This document shows, piece by piece, positions 1 through 14,196 of a stretch of 64,000 bases of DNA. The DNA is taken from contig VFFE01007486.1 of NCBI GenBank assembly GCA_008921705.1, forward strand, positions 2,890,510 to 2,954,509, given 5' to 3'. How positions within the stretch are numbered: the first letter of the stretch is position 1; every line of letters starts with the position of its first letter. The notes below the pieces were generated by a model that did not search any database, was not told the DNA's origin, and saw nothing but the letters and a program-made list of their open reading frames with translations. A program made the position numbers and the translations under genes. This DNA is from Burhinus oedicnemus. Taxonomy: Eukaryota > Chordata > Aves > Charadriiformes > Burhinidae.

Positions 1-2299
1 TGTGAATCACTCCTATCATTTGGATATATGGAGAATCATTCTGGTTACTGCAGGACTCGATCCGGTTAAAATCAGAGCAGTATGGAGCGACAGTATGTAA
101 TACAGCATAAAAAGGCAAATATATCATCAGTATCTTATGAATTAATTTGAATGGGAAGGGTCATTCGTGTTTTGTGACAGGATGGTCTTTCACCTGAGAG
201 TATGAAACACAACTTAGTCAAAGTGCAACCTGAATTTCGCTAATTATTATAGGCATGCTATATTTACCTTCAGTAACAAGCCTCAGGAGAGCATTATGTA
301 TTACACTCAGATCTGGATCGAGTCCTTCACTGTCCATCCTCTCATGCGCTATTCAAATGAACACATTTTCCCCAAAAGGCTTAGTCTTATTCTGGAGAAG
401 GAATACAGCTTTTACCTACTATCTGAGAATTAGAGGGTCTACCATTTAAACAACAACAAAAGACAAAAATTAACATTGCTCTTACTGTAAATTACTAAGA
501 TGTGAAAGAAAGTTACTTTATATGACCAGCTTAGAGACTGGTGAAAGTAAAACATAGCCTGGAGGAAAGAGTTGTCTTAAGACAATGTTTTGGTACCCAA
601 AGCCAAAGGCAATGTATTCAATTAGAGGAAATAGTTATTTCCAATATATTTTATAACTACTACTGAATTCAAGCCTGCTATCACTCTCTTGGGGTTTTTA
701 TGCACTGGAGTCTTTGTAAAAGAATAAAAATGAGATGCTGTCAGGCAAATGAGAATGGGTTGTGGCCTTCGATAGAAAATAATGGAGAAGCTCCCAGTTC
801 AAACAGTTTGATACAGAACTCATTCACAGGGCCTTAAGGACAACAAATTTTTTTTTAGTCTATAAATGTCTTCCATGACTAACAACGTATACAAAACCAA
901 CAGTATATAGGGTACTGTTTCAGTTACCTGCTCAGTTTAGCTGGTTCTCAAGAATACGTTTTGCAAAGAAACAGTCCTTCCCACTTGCTCTTCCTCAAGA
1001 CAGTGAGACACACTGGTCTGACAACATCTGGAAAGTTAGCTGCCTTGCCTTGTCAGTGGGAATCAGATGTGGAAACAGTTTACTTTGTGGGATACTTGAA
1101 AGATTAGGCTGCCATGTGCAGGCTGTCGTGTACATAAGTGACTTAACTGGACTGTTTGCATGCTGTTTCTCTCCTATTAAGGTCAGAATATGAATGCTGA
1201 GTATTTCACTGGGTTAGATTCAGGTCCATTATTAATATCTAATTTCCTGACTGATATTAGGAGCCTCATTAACACTCTGAAATTTAAGCATTAATATCAC
1301 ATATTGGTTGTTAAAGAACTGGAAGTTTATGATCCTTAAAAGATTTTTTTTTCCCTTAAAATTCAAGATGTATATTTATATAGCTGGGATCTAAGTTTCC
1401 TGGAACTCAGAGAAAATTAAGTAAACTAAACAAACAGCCTACTCATTGTTTGCTTGTACAGAGGCTTATTCAAAACAAGAGATAGTATATTGATTAGGTT
1501 TCTTGAAGAACACCTGTAAATTACTGTGTTGGAAATGTGCCTGTTACTAAAAAGGTTATGAATAGCATAAATCATTTCAGGTGCAATCTGCCTTATGTAG
1601 CTGCTTGTTATATGTTTTATACTTTTTCACTTAATAAGGGGACAAAATAAGGAATGCTGTCGAATGATTCAATTTGCCATCACTCAGACGCAGCCTTTTT
1701 GTCTCTCCTAGTCCAAAGTCTTGAAGTCTCTTGGCCTGCTTGAATGAGTGAGTATAACTTTTCAAATGCAGAAAAATAAACTTGCAAATATTTTATTTGC
1801 CTGGTAGTAATGATATTCACAAACATAACTCCACTGAAAAAATAGTCAATTACTTAACATTATTTCTACTCCGAACTAATTTTTGACTCGTAAATGCTTC
1901 ACAGGTATATTGGTTCTTATGTTTTTAAATATTTCATATGCTAGTTTCCACAAATTATATATTGACACTGCTGTAGAGAAGAGAGGAAGAAACTAATGCC
2001 CACTTGCACCTTCACATAATGCTGTTATCATTACCACTATCAGTCTTAAAGCACATTTCTTTTCCTAAATTGTATTAGCACTGCTACATCCATATAGACA
2101 TACCTGTAGGAACAGTAATCACAGTGACTTTGACTGGAAATACCTTGGACATACTTGCCAATTTCTATTTAAAAAAAAAAAAAGTATTCCAAAGGATCAC
2201 AGAGAATTTGCTGCTTTTGGAAACAGAAAATAATCTCTTGATCTTTCTGTGGGAGAAACAGATATTTTTAACAACAGTCATCAAAACTTCGTACTCAAT

Positions 2300-2760
2300 A
2301 CTGATGAGCTCTGCAGCTCTCCACTATACAGTGAAGGCATGAGCAGATGTTCCATCTTGGTTTGGCTACCTCAGCTCCAGTTGCTTTGGCCCCCGCCTGC
2401 TCCTTGCGGCCTGTCTTCACTGTAGGGGTGGGTACAAACAGTTGGGAAGGCAGAAGTTTCTGGGACAGCTGCTGAAAAACTATGCATCTGTCATGGCCTG
2501 ATTCAACCAAGTCGATCACCTGGTTTGCATCATATTGGCTCCCCCACACAGAAATAACTCAGAACGATTTTAGCATCTGGAGGCTTTATTAGCATTCCCT
2601 TCAGAGAACATTCACACAAATGTAAATGAAATATTGACACATTAAGGCAACTGTTAGACAGTAGGAAGAAGGATTACTACAGGAAAGCATTTCAGGCTTA
2701 TCTTATGCCCCTTTTAGACTGTCTTGTCACAGCTGTGGCGGGCGGTTTATAGGGATGTCT
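2300..2760 (-). mobile_element. Possible endogenous retrovirus relic: LTR end plus short leader ORF
   Basis: Read on the minus strand there is a CTATAAACC box at about 2744, then about 150 bp lower an AATAAAGCC polyadenylation-type signal near 2590, followed by TTATTTCTGTGTGGGGGAG near 2545. This is the order of TATA box, polyA signal and U5 in a retroviral LTR. It is followed by an 84-codon ORF (2295..2549) with a lysine- and alanine-rich stretch. I cannot identify a primer binding site with confidence, nor a second LTR, nor any clear gag, pol or env motif. The alternative is unique intronic DNA with chance signals. The extent is a guess. Confidence 0.25.
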
Positions 2761-3660
2761 TCTGTTTCATTGACTACATCTTTGCAAATATTTCTGGAGG
2801 CAATATACCTGTCAATAATTAATCCCTGTTACTTATCACCATATCCAGCTCTCTGAATAACAGACATGACTATAATTTGATTCATCTGATCTACTTCAAA
2901 TATCTACATCAGGAGCACAAGAGGAACCTTTACCTGGTTACGCGGACAGCTACTGCGCAACCACTGTTGAAAGGTAGGTGTGATGGACATCAGAGCTGAT
3001 TTCTGTGCCAAGGGCTGCAAGACCTAGACTGCACACCTAGAAAAGTCCACTTGTCTTCTTCAGTTTCCATTGCTACTTATTTTGAGGTCTTTCTCTACCT
3101 AGGTCTTACCCAGAATATGAAATGTAATATGTAATACATTTTGATTTATACACATTTCAGTACATATATGCAGAGGATGTTCTGTCTTCAAACATCAGTA
3201 TTTATTTCTGTACAAAGAAGGGATGATATATGAGAGATTCCTAGCTAATAAATTCAAGAATTTTCAGAAGAGTTAAGCATTAACCTGACATTGTATCCTA
3301 ATTTTGGGTCAAACTATTAAATGAGCTTTGACCAAGTCTTTCAAACCTCATTAACAAACCCATATTAAGTGGACTATGCATGTGTATAATTGTACATGCA
3401 GTCAGAAATCCAACAGAAATCAAGGAGGCTACGTAAGGCTGAACAGCTTTTTGGCCTTACTGTGGCAAAACTTAAAAAAGAAAGAACAGAATAAAATAAT
3501 TTCAAAACTTATTAGAAACCTCAAACAAGTTTATCCTTACTTTTGTCTAAATAAGAAATAATATAGGCAGTAGGATTTTGCCTGTACACTATTGGAAACG
3601 ACTGTCTGTTGCAAGACTGCTCCTAAAACATCTTAGAAATTTAAGGGAGATCTATTTTTC

Positions 3661-3732
3661 TAACAAAAAAAGGTTGTGGGTTTTTTTTATTTTGTTTGGG
3701 GGTTTGGGTTTGTTTTGTTTTGGTTTTTTTGT
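3661..3732. repeat. G/T-rich low-complexity tract
   Basis: Runs of T alternate with G clusters (TTTTGTTTGGGGGTTTGGG and similar). Open frames across it on both strands are rich in F, G and K/Q and are artefacts of composition. Confidence 0.85.
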
Positions 3733-6700
3733 AAAAGTATTGTCTGTAAGCAGGTTGCAGATACTTTAGATATATATGCAGTTTACCGACAAAGCTGCAT
3801 GTGTTTTCAAAAAGTTGTTCAGAGACCTCTTTGCAGTTGCCAGCAAGATTGGCTCTTACCACTGTCATTCCCTTAACTATGTCTACTGACATTCCACTTT
3901 TGTCTTCAAACCAGATGTCATCCATTACAGAGAACATTCTCTCCACAGGTGCATTAGTGTCTCTGCATGCCAAAACAAATTCAGCAAGGAGCAGGAGATT
4001 TTAGAATGTATGGTATTTTTTTTTTTTAATTATTTAGAATTTTCACCCATCTTTCAGTGAGCTTTCTGCACCCAAAGCCCCATGACTGAGGGAAGGAGAG
4101 AAACCTCCAGCTGAAGGCAGACTTAAATTTCAGAATGTATAAAGGCTCCATTATTTAAAAATAAAATAAAAATGAATTTACCCTCCCTGTGGTTTTGAGA
4201 CTATGTTCTGCATGCTATTAAGAAGAGGCAGGATTTTGGTTTAAGAAAAACCTCAGATTTGAATACCAATGACCTAGTAAACAAATGTTGCAGAGATACG
4301 TGTAGTACTGAAGGGGGGAAAAACACACTTTTGAAGAATAGGCTTGTGTAAATCTGTGTAACTAAGTTACTCCAAGTAACTTGTGATAATAAACTTGTAA
4401 TATACTGCAATGTAGAGGATTTAAGCTCCCATTACAGTAGGTGAGGCTGCACTGCAAGTCAGAAGTAAGGCCATTCAAGTGCTCTTATACCAGTGTCTTA
4501 ACACTGGGCTATCTCCTTAACAAGCATAACCATGGTCATAACTGCATGAAAGTCAATGGGACTGGGACTGAAATTTTCACATCAAATGAGATGTGCCCCT
4601 GCTCGTGCTGCCTGATACTGCTCATGTGTCTCTCACCTTCAGCCTTCCACTAACTCAGGTCCCGTCTGCTTGGGGAAGTTAGCGTACAGTAAGCTGGGAC
4701 GTGTACTTAAACAGCAACTCCTTTTTAGACGCTTGTAGTTTTATACTTAAAATGCTGTTGTGTGGGATAGTGAAGGAGCACTTCCAGTGCTGTTAAATCA
4801 TACATTCAGCACTTCTTCCTGAGCAGAGGCCTACATATTCGGTGCTAATTACTGCTGACACTGCATGGATGCAGTTGCTGATGGCTGTGGTATTAGTATA
4901 AACACAGTCTGTAATTAAAAGACCATGGCTCTTCCTATACAAACATTTCTTCCTGAGTATCTCATGCAGTGACACAGATTTCAAAATCTACTCAGTATGT
5001 CATGGAAGAATTGAAGGAACTCCTCAGGTGAAAGCACAGTTCTTAGATATTCTTAACTTTCAATTTACAACGGTATTTCTAACTTCTGAGTCTAGGAAAT
5101 TTTAGTAGTAAATAATGTATTGCCTGTCTTCCAAAAATCCAGAAAAATACTTAAATTCTGTTTTTGCTATTCTTTCATATAACAGGCTGGAAAAATTGAT
5201 AGTGCCACCAGTTTCAGGCAGTTAGAACATATGAGTAATATCTCATAGCCATGACGGGGTTTTTTTTCCCCAAAGAAATACAATTCTTTATTCATTTCCT
5301 TCTAGTTTTTGAGTCTTTAAACTTCACTTAGGTATTTTTCTGCAACCAGAAGAGCCAAAAAACAGCCCTTCCTTACCGAAATCTGAGCTTTTCAGACGAT
5401 CTGGAGATCTTGGTGCAGACTACATATGGGGCAAAATAAATTAGGTCTTCTGTGAAGGGGAGAGGAGAGACAGCAGCTATTTCACCTACTAAGTCCAGAT
5501 GACTACTAAACCATTACATCAATCTTCCTTATGGTGTGAAAGAATGCTCACTTTTTATTCTTGCTTCCAGGAGACTGAGATGACTTTCAAGTTTTTATTA
5601 TTGTAGAGAAAGTGACAGTATTTTTGTATTACAAAGGGACACAAATTAATCTCCCTGTGTAAGGGGATTTTATTACAAGCTACTCAGATATTCATCTTCT
5701 ATCCCCGGACTAGGGAAATATCCTGTAAAAAGTTACAGGAATGTACTTGGTTCTCAGTGGGGGGAAAAGGTGACAGTGCTCCGAGAGCCTTTCCTGCTCG
5801 CAGTCTGTTAGGTTGGAGGGTTATTATTATTCTTAGAACCAGGGGATGTGGACATCTGTCAGCTTGCTTCCCTCACATGTGCAGCAACTGTGTGTGGTCC
5901 TCTAAATGAAACTATTAGCTATGCAGTTCTGTATTCATGTACCAATTCTGAGCGGGCTGAACTCATGCCAATTAGAAAGTATTTTGTTACGGGTGGGTGA
6001 AAAAGGGATACATAAATACTATAAGAAAATAAACAACTGCTTTAAAATCACTTTTTCTTTTTCTTAACCTCCTCTCCAAATTTTAAATTTCTTCTTTTAG
6101 AATGAAAGTATACACTAAATTAACAGGTTTATTTTTAAAATGCAAGCTTGTTTTACAGCAGCATGCTCCACTGCATGATAATCACTGTACGAACAGCTGC
6201 TGTGGGAGGTCAGGGAAGTCAAAGAAGAGGAAAAGTAGCCACTGACATGAGAAGATGGGTGATCTCAAGATGCAGTCAGTTTAATGCACAAAATCTACAT
6301 TACTAAGAAGAATACATTCATAAAGACTACTGGGAACCAATGTTTACATACAAAAGTTGTTACACAACTAAGGACAGGCTACTACACTCATTAGTGAGTA
6401 TCCTGTGATTGCACAGGTGTTTATGAAATACTTGTTGGGAGGTTGTCAGCTGATGCACAACAAGCACAAATATGCTTCATAACACTGAATTAAGAGATTT
6501 ACTTTGTTTACTGGTTTAATTAACTTTTCAGATTAGGGCAGCCTTCAATATTACATTCAAAACGCAGCAACTGTAAACACACATACTTTACAGCACGAAT
6601 CTTGCAGCACCACTATCATGATGTAAAGCCATCACAACAGCAATGTCCAAGCTGTATGTAGTGCCTTTTTTGGGGTCATAACACACAGTGTGAAGCATTT

Positions 6701-6999
6701 GCTAATGAGGGGCAGAAACATACACTCATCTGACTTCCTATTCCTGCCAAGATAACCTAGCTATGCTACTTCACATCCTCTGCCACTTTTTTTAGTTGCT
6801 AGATAAGTAACAGTGTCATCTACCATGCTGTACAAGTAATGTATGTTAGTTAAATGGATTTTTCTTTTTCAATTATCTAGCAACATTTTGTCAATTATCT
6901 AGCAGCTCACATTGGCAAGACTTGTCATAAACTTCATAGATCTGTCAGATTCCTATAATGATGGAACATATGTTAAGAAGACCCCCAAATCCTTTAGAG

Positions 7000-7021
7000 A
7001 AAAAAAAAGGGGGGGGGGGGG
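7000..7021. repeat. A9-G13 homopurine tract
   Basis: Nine A are followed directly by thirteen G. A 13-G run is prone to slippage and sequencing error, and could fold as an intermolecular G-quadruplex. Confidence 0.95.
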
Positions 7022-10000
7022 AAATCAAACATGTGGCCTAGACCAAAAAGATATTTAATGCATGTACAATGAAAGGAATCTAGTGATTTTTTGAATTCAC
7101 TGGTCACAATGTCACTCTGTCTTTCAAGTTGTTGCAAGTAGTTCCTCCACTTTTAAAGCTAAAAGGCCATCTTCGCTCCTATTAGCTTTTGTTTTAACAG
7201 TCCTTTTATTTCCCCAGCAGAACAAATCTTTTTCCATGAGCCAACTGCCAAGTGAAATTTTCTTTAACTACCTATCTCTCAAATCTACCCAAAGCCTTGA
7301 TATTACCCTCAAGAAACATCTGACAATTTGGGGATTTTTTTTTTTTTTCAGATTTTGACAAGACATGCTATTCAACACATTTTTAAAGTTATTCAAAATA
7401 GATTTTATAAAATGTTCTAGTTAACCTTAAAAGAAATAACTTCTGAACACCAATGTAATAAACAGACATACTACCAAAGTGGTACAGGCAGTCTTAACAG
7501 AGTTTTGGAGGATGTTTTAAACAGATAATAGGCCATTAAATATACTTTTTTCCCCCCCATTAGTTTAATAAATTATCTCTTTTTTTTTTTTAAATAACAA
7601 AAATAAGAGTCTTACTCAGAAATATGACATACAGAACGAAAATTTGTAAATATATTACTAGTTTTACACCAGTTATATCCTTTGAATCTGGCTGAATCAA
7701 ATTAATGTAAAAGTGAACTTGATTAAGACCTGGAACTTCTAGTCATTTGAACAAGCAATTGTCATCCCACTCACAAAACCTCTGCTCCACAAAACCAAAT
7801 GAAACCTTAGCTAGATAAACACGGACAAAGCCCTTGTGATCTGTGTCTTTTCTGGTACTGCCAACAAATTGCCTTGAATTTTCTGAATTGTGACTACTTC
7901 ATAATTCAATACAGAATACAAGACACAATTTAGCAGAGCAGACAAGATTTCACAAAGGTACACTCATGTGAGTAGGAAGTGATTTAAAAATTATCACTGG
8001 ACCAACGTGGTTATGTACGTGATGTCAAATTTTCATGCTTAGAATACGTCTGATGTAGTAAGAACACGTCTGAAGAAAGAATGACCAGCAACATGCTGTG
8101 TACGACACACACACATAGGCAACTGGCCTCAGCAGCTCAGAGCAGAGGGTCAACAGAAGCTGTTTAAGGCTCCTTTCCCAGGGAGTGTTAGTGGGGCCAA
8201 AGAGAGATGTGGAGGTGAGAAAGCCTTGTCATTCATTCATCTGAATTCTCTTTTCTCCATAAGGGTAGTTTAAAGTATGAGGGAAATAAAGTGCAAGAAA
8301 TATAACTAGAGCTCTTTCTAGCTGGGATAAAATATTTGGGATCTTCATATGCTGCACCATAAACTCTTTTCTTCGTTTATTTTTCCTAAACTGGCTCTTT
8401 CATCTATACAAGAATTCTAACTCTGAGAAAATCCCGTAGCAACACAATGAAATGCTTTAGTATGGGTCACCATCAAACACGGTAATCAACAGATCACATT
8501 AATTTCAAACACTATAAATACATATCTTTTAAAATTATTCACAGCAAGCAATACTAGATTTGATGTTGAGTGTTCTTTCCTTCAAGAAGGAAGAAATTAT
8601 ATCATAGAGGTCTGCTCAAAGTGACCTTTCCATTCTTTATATTCAAATAATTCTTTTGATACAATGCAAGCAGAAAATTCATACACTTGAAAACCCCAAA
8701 AGAACAGTAATTTTATGTTTTTTTAAATATACATTGCAGGTACATGATTTCTTCCCTCTCCAGTAGACTTCTGTAACCTAGAATTTTTTCCTTTATTTTT
8801 TATGTTAATATTAGATTGACTCTTACTTTAAAATTCAAGTTATTGCAAAGTAATATAGTAGTATACTGTCTTATCTTATTAGTATTTGCACCCAGATAGA
8901 GCTTAGGTACTCAGACAAAGTTTTACAAACCTGGGCACATATATAAACAGAGTGACTACATCACAGTGATATTCGAACTAAGTCTTTGTTCCTCCCTACA
9001 GAAAAGGGCCTGTAGGCTGAGAATATTTAAAAATAAACCTCATACATATTCTCGTGAATTGATATCTAAATAACTAGCTCTATACATTTTGATAACTGAG
9101 TGGCAATTTTATAGCTGAAAAGCATTGTCAGTATATATGAGACTAACTATACAGATTTTCACCTGTAGAAAATGAGTTTCACAAATTGCTTCAGACAGAG
9201 CTAGATTAATCAACTCCATCACCCCCAAATTAATTATACAGCAATTATTTTCTGATGTTTTAAATGTCTTCTGATTATGTCTTACTCAGTAATTCTCAAA
9301 GTGTCTACATCTTAATATGATTTCCAACGTTATAACAAAAATTGCTGATTGTTTCTTACTGACATAACTTTTTCATGTTCTAAAGATTTAATCATCCATT
9401 TTATCAGTTCTTAGGTAATGGTTCTAAACATCCCCAAACTGGCAAAGAATACTTTCAACTGAATACATTTAAAAACTTGAGTCATTAATAGTTTTTTTCC
9501 ACACAGACTGGAGAAAATGGCCACCTATGAGAAACTTTTGACTATCTGTAGAAGGTCACCTAAATATGATGCCCTTTTCACTCCAGGGAGCTTATTGCCA
9601 TTATTTTACAGGTTTGTAAGCCTTTTGGAATGCAGAGGTCCTAAACTTTCAGCCACTTTCTCAGAAAAAAATAAAATTGAAATTAGAAGAGACATGAAGT
9701 AGGTTAATAAGGAGAAGTGGAAAGACTTTAGAAGGAAAATTATATTCTCGAGTATATCTAAAATCCAGATAAATGGAGGGAAGGCCTTCTAGAAGATACT
9801 ATGGGTAGGTAGACTGAGGCCCTTTCCAGAAGGCAAGTCCCCAGCAGAAAACTCTTATTTCTAAGAGAGCAGTAGGAGCCTCTGGGATAGGACTGTTGGG
9901 TCAGCTAAGTCTATGACCGAGTGAATAAGAAAGATGAAAATAAAACAAATGACATACTGACTGCCTGAATTAGGGTCACATACACGCAGTATGAGACTGG

Positions 10001-10102
10001 ACAACTTAAGCTTGCATTCAAGAACCAAACCCTTAGATTTTAGTAAATGAACTTTAGATCATAAATTCTTAGACTCTTTACAGTGTAAGTTCTAGACAAG
10101 CC

Positions 10103-10209
10103 CCTGAGCAACCCAATCTAATTAGACCTGCTTTGAGCAGAGAGGGTTGGTCTAGGTGACCTTTAGAGGTCTCTTCCAACCTATATTATCCTTTGGTTCT
10201 GCGATTCTT
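10103..10209 (+). mobile_element. CR1 LINE 3' terminal fragment
   Basis: About 107 bp match the extreme 3' end of avian CR1. There is a GAGCAACCCAATCTA segment, then CTGCTTTGAGCAG, then GGTTGGTCTAGGTGACCT, GGTCTCTTCCAACCT and a degenerate terminal ATTCT-type repeat (TTCTGCGATTCTTC). It is strongly 5' truncated, as is usual for CR1, and carries no coding sequence. The orientation is opposite to DGKB. Confidence 0.85.
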
Positions 10210-13200
10210 CAAGCAGAAAGCGTTCATTTGATCTGTGTTTATAAAGCATCTAGTGTCCGAGACCTTTGTGTGTTACCACAGAACAAATAAATAATAATCA
10301 CTAACTGCCAATTTGTTCATAGGGTTCATATAAAGTAATACAAGGAATGGTCAGCCTCAAATTATTTACTGGGTTCTAAAAAGGCTATTTTTTTTCTTAA
10401 GCATGTAACTTCTTTTCCTGTACTCAATAGTAGATTAGGACCTCCCCCCCTGCCCAGGGGAAAAAAAAAAAAAGGTACCCAGACGTCGCCTGTGATTTAT
10501 TACAAATCCATGGCTGCTCTAGTCTATATTTTAAACAAACTTTCTTACTGGTTGGCAGCTGAAGGCACTGAAAAACATAAGGAAGCCTTTCTGATAAGAT
10601 GAAAAGAAGCTATTTAACTAGTAACCAGAGTCTTCATTATAAAAATAATACACAGAGAAGGCTTTTACAAGTTCCATTGAGGATGTGCAAACCAGAAAAA
10701 GAAAATTCATCTCAAACCCATAATTTTACCATCTCTGCAGTGCTAACAACTATTAAAAGTTATTGTAAGTGTAAAGACATGTGTCTGAATACTGATAAGG
10801 AGGATGATGGGACAAGTCCTGAGCCTTGCACAATGGACCTCTAAAATTGTTCAATTAGCCTCTTGCAGATTTCTGCAGCATGGAATGCATTGCCAAGGGG
10901 ACTACAAAGCCAACACAGTAGCTTTAAAGTTGCGCCTTCTCAGTATCAGGGAAAAAACACAGCCAGAAAAATGTATTGCCTGCAGGAACCACCCACTGGG
11001 GCTATAGATAGGTAGCATGATTTAGTGCTATCAGAAATCACAACATATACAATAAATGGCAACATCTGTACCTACTTGGATTTTACAATTAAGTATATAC
11101 CTCTGCTTTACTGCTATTTTTCTTATGTCCGATTTCAAGGACTTCCGATGATAATAAAAAACCCTCCCACTGACACGTATGAAAGATAAGCAGTGTGTTT
11201 GTAACCCTGTTGCCTGGAAATAGTAGGTCCAGAAATAGTTGGCGCTAAACTTTAAATAAAATTATAGAACTCTTTCAACCTTTCTACTCTCACTGTGTAA
11301 ATGCGAAAGTATTGTAAATCTTGTTGACAGTTATTGCCATATCTATTGGCACACAGTCAGCAGCAGTTTGAAAAGTGTTGTGCAGCAGAGCCAGTGCCCA
11401 TTACCTGTCTCCCTATATTTTCTTACAATTTATTTTCACCCCAGCAGGCAGCACCTCACAATGCCATTAATTTGTTGGGCAGCTCATACTTTCCAATACA
11501 ACCTACTTTACAATGTGCTCTTATAAACAACCTGGTGGTTTACTGGCAATGCTTAACAGTGTCAGGAGGGAGGCTACGATTTAAAGGCGGCAGGTAAAAA
11601 TGGAACGGGTCACGGAGATGACGCGGTCCGATTGAACATCCTCTCCTTTAATTTGACATAGCATCAGCACAAGTGCACAAAATCACCAGACTTAAGCTTG
11701 GTCTTTGTAAATATGTGATTGAAACAACACTACTACCAAACAGTGCTTTTTGTTGGTGTGGTCGGACACATGGTTTTGCGAATCAGTATTTTGCTAATAG
11801 CATATTTGCTAGCAGATCATGGGTGCTTATATGAAGAAAACAAATGGAGAAAGAGGAAAAATAATAATCTTATAATTGAACATAACAGCAAATACAAAAA
11901 AATCCCAAAACTCTCCTTGCAGAGCAATTAGGCACTAGTAAAATACACGATTCCAATATATATTTATAGCTACGCATATTTGAATGCTTTGGTTAACACA
12001 AGTCTTTGCAGAATGAGGAAAAAAAAACCAACAGAACAAATTCAGCTTTTTTAATACAACAGACTGAACCTGACATTTTTGCTTTAATATATGCTGCTTT
12101 TTCCACATCTCTCTTTCTGCCTTGTACACTAACATTAATTTTCTCCTGTAAATTCTACTTCTACCTCTAGTGAGTAATGCAAGTATATATACACCCAACC
12201 TGTGGTCTTGCTGGGTTCTTCATATCATCAATATTTTTAGAACATTTTACTTATTTTTATTAGTCATACTGAAGTGTGCATTAACTGAAGCTGCCTCTCC
12301 TGTTGTTACTCAAAATTAAATTGCTGTCAACCCAACACCTTTTGCAAACACTTAAGGAACTTGAAATTTTCTATTAACAAGTAACAGAAAACTAGAATGG
12401 ATCAGAGGATATGATTATGTGTTACAGCAGCCAAAAATGATCTGCTAGGCTATTCTATTTTTATTTCTGTATCTTTAATCTAAAGATTCAGGCACCTGGG
12501 GCAGGGTTAAATGAGCAAACAATCTGAGTAATATGCTATCAGACATTCCTAGGGAATACTGGTCTGCCATTAAACAAATTGAATATTGCAAAATGGTTAC
12601 TGCAGCTTTTTGTACAAAGGTCACAATATAAAAACATATGTTTGGCATCAGAAGATATTACTGTAAATCTAAACCATATATGCACATACCAAGTCACATT
12701 TAGGATTTTGGTGGCGGGGGTGGTGGTGGCAATCACCCACAACATTCACATGTGAGGAGAGCCTGAAAGGGTTAAAATTGTCTCGGTCTTAAATTCAACC
12801 AACCTTTCTATTTCATTTTTATCATTTTCCATGTGCTTGCAATGTTTTCTAATAACAGGCCAATTCCTTAACTCACATAGGAATCTAAATTACAATAATC
12901 ATATGCATTCCTTTCCCTAAGAAAGGAAACACCTGTTGTAGTTAGTTAATTGCAGAGTTTTTGTAAGCTTTTGGAAGAAAAGTAACATTTACAAATAATT
13001 TATATCTGAAAAACTTCAGATGCAGAGAAACGCATGAATTATAAAACTGGTACGAAACTCAAAAACTATGTTGAGACAGTAACAGATGTTTTCATTTTGT
13101 TAATTAAAGAAAAACTCTGTATCAAAGTACCATAATAGGATATGGTTATTTTATAACTAAGATGGGGCTACTTTTTGTTCTCAGATGGGTTTAACACTTC

Positions 13201-14004
13201 TGTGATAATTGTTATTCATGCCATATAGCAGTAGAAAATAAAAATTAAGCCCTACAAAAATATGAAAACGTATGCTTCTGTAAAAAAAAAAATTAAAAAA
13301 AGCAACTATGTGTACATAAATCAATATACAATGTAGGAGATATATCCAACAATGAATTTTTTAAATTTATTTACTTCTTTGTTACGTAATTCTTGCTGGA
13401 GTAAAGAAAAAGGCATATATTTATGTGATTACAAAACCCCAAATGTCAATTAAACATATCTGGTTTTAAATATACACACTCACTTTTTTTTTTTAATCTG
13501 AAACTTGTTGTTTTTTTCTTATCCACATTTTGATATATCAAAAATGTGAAATTCTGCCCTAAGCTATGGTACTTTATTATGCATTTATAGAAATATGATA
13601 ATTTCAGTGGAATTACCCCAAAAAGGAGCTATGTCCTATGCTACTGCTCTTGTACAAATATCCACAGTTGACGCATGGCACGACGAACATTAAATAACAA
13701 TCATTTGTCTGCTATATTAGCAAACTCTCAGTTCTAGACTGACCACACCACACTGTTGCCACTATGCTGGATGAGCTGCTGAAACACACTAGCAAAGTTA
13801 CGGTCAGAGCAAAGACCAACATGGAGAAAAGACTCAAGGAAAGAGTTGGGGAAAGGCAAACTTTAGCTTCTCCTGCCATGGATAAAAAAACCTTATTATT
13901 ATAGAGCTTTACATCCTGCAAGGCATATTTTCAAACGAAAGTCAAATCTTTACACAGATAAATACCATCAAAACCATTGCATTCAGTACTAGAAATGGGA
14001 ATTA

Positions 14005-14196
14005 AAAACCAAATGAAACCAAACAAACAAAAAAAAAAAAAACCTAAAAAAACCANNNNNNNNNNNNNNNNNNNNAAAAAAAAAAAAAACAACCCTGCAA
14101 CAACCCCCCCAAAAAACTCAAATCACCTGCCCCTCCCACCTAAAAAAAACCAAAAACCCAAAAAACCCAACAAACCCAACCCAAAAAACTCAACCT
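14005..14196. repeat. C/A-rich low-complexity tract flanking the gap
   Basis: The sequence is built almost only from A and C, in irregular AAAAC, CCAAA and ACCCAAC units, and has the gap in its middle. The ORF that runs across it (13977..14336) is a translation of simple repeat and should not be read as a gene. The tract is purine/pyrimidine mixed, not a clean microsatellite. Confidence 0.9.
14056..14075. other. Assembly gap (20 N)
   Basis: Twenty undetermined bases sit between two A-rich runs. The gap lies inside a low-complexity tract, so its true length is unknown. Confidence 0.99.

Noticed and set aside
3641..3973. Minus-strand ORF of 110 codons
   Set aside because: The C-terminal half translates a G/T-rich tract, and the remainder (about residues 1-60, some resemblance to transposase-like wording) is too short and isolated to call.
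12709..12730. GGTGGCGGGGGTGGTGGTGG as a G-quadruplex
   Set aside because: Most G runs are only two long, so only a weak two-layer structure is possible, and there is no promoter or transcript context.
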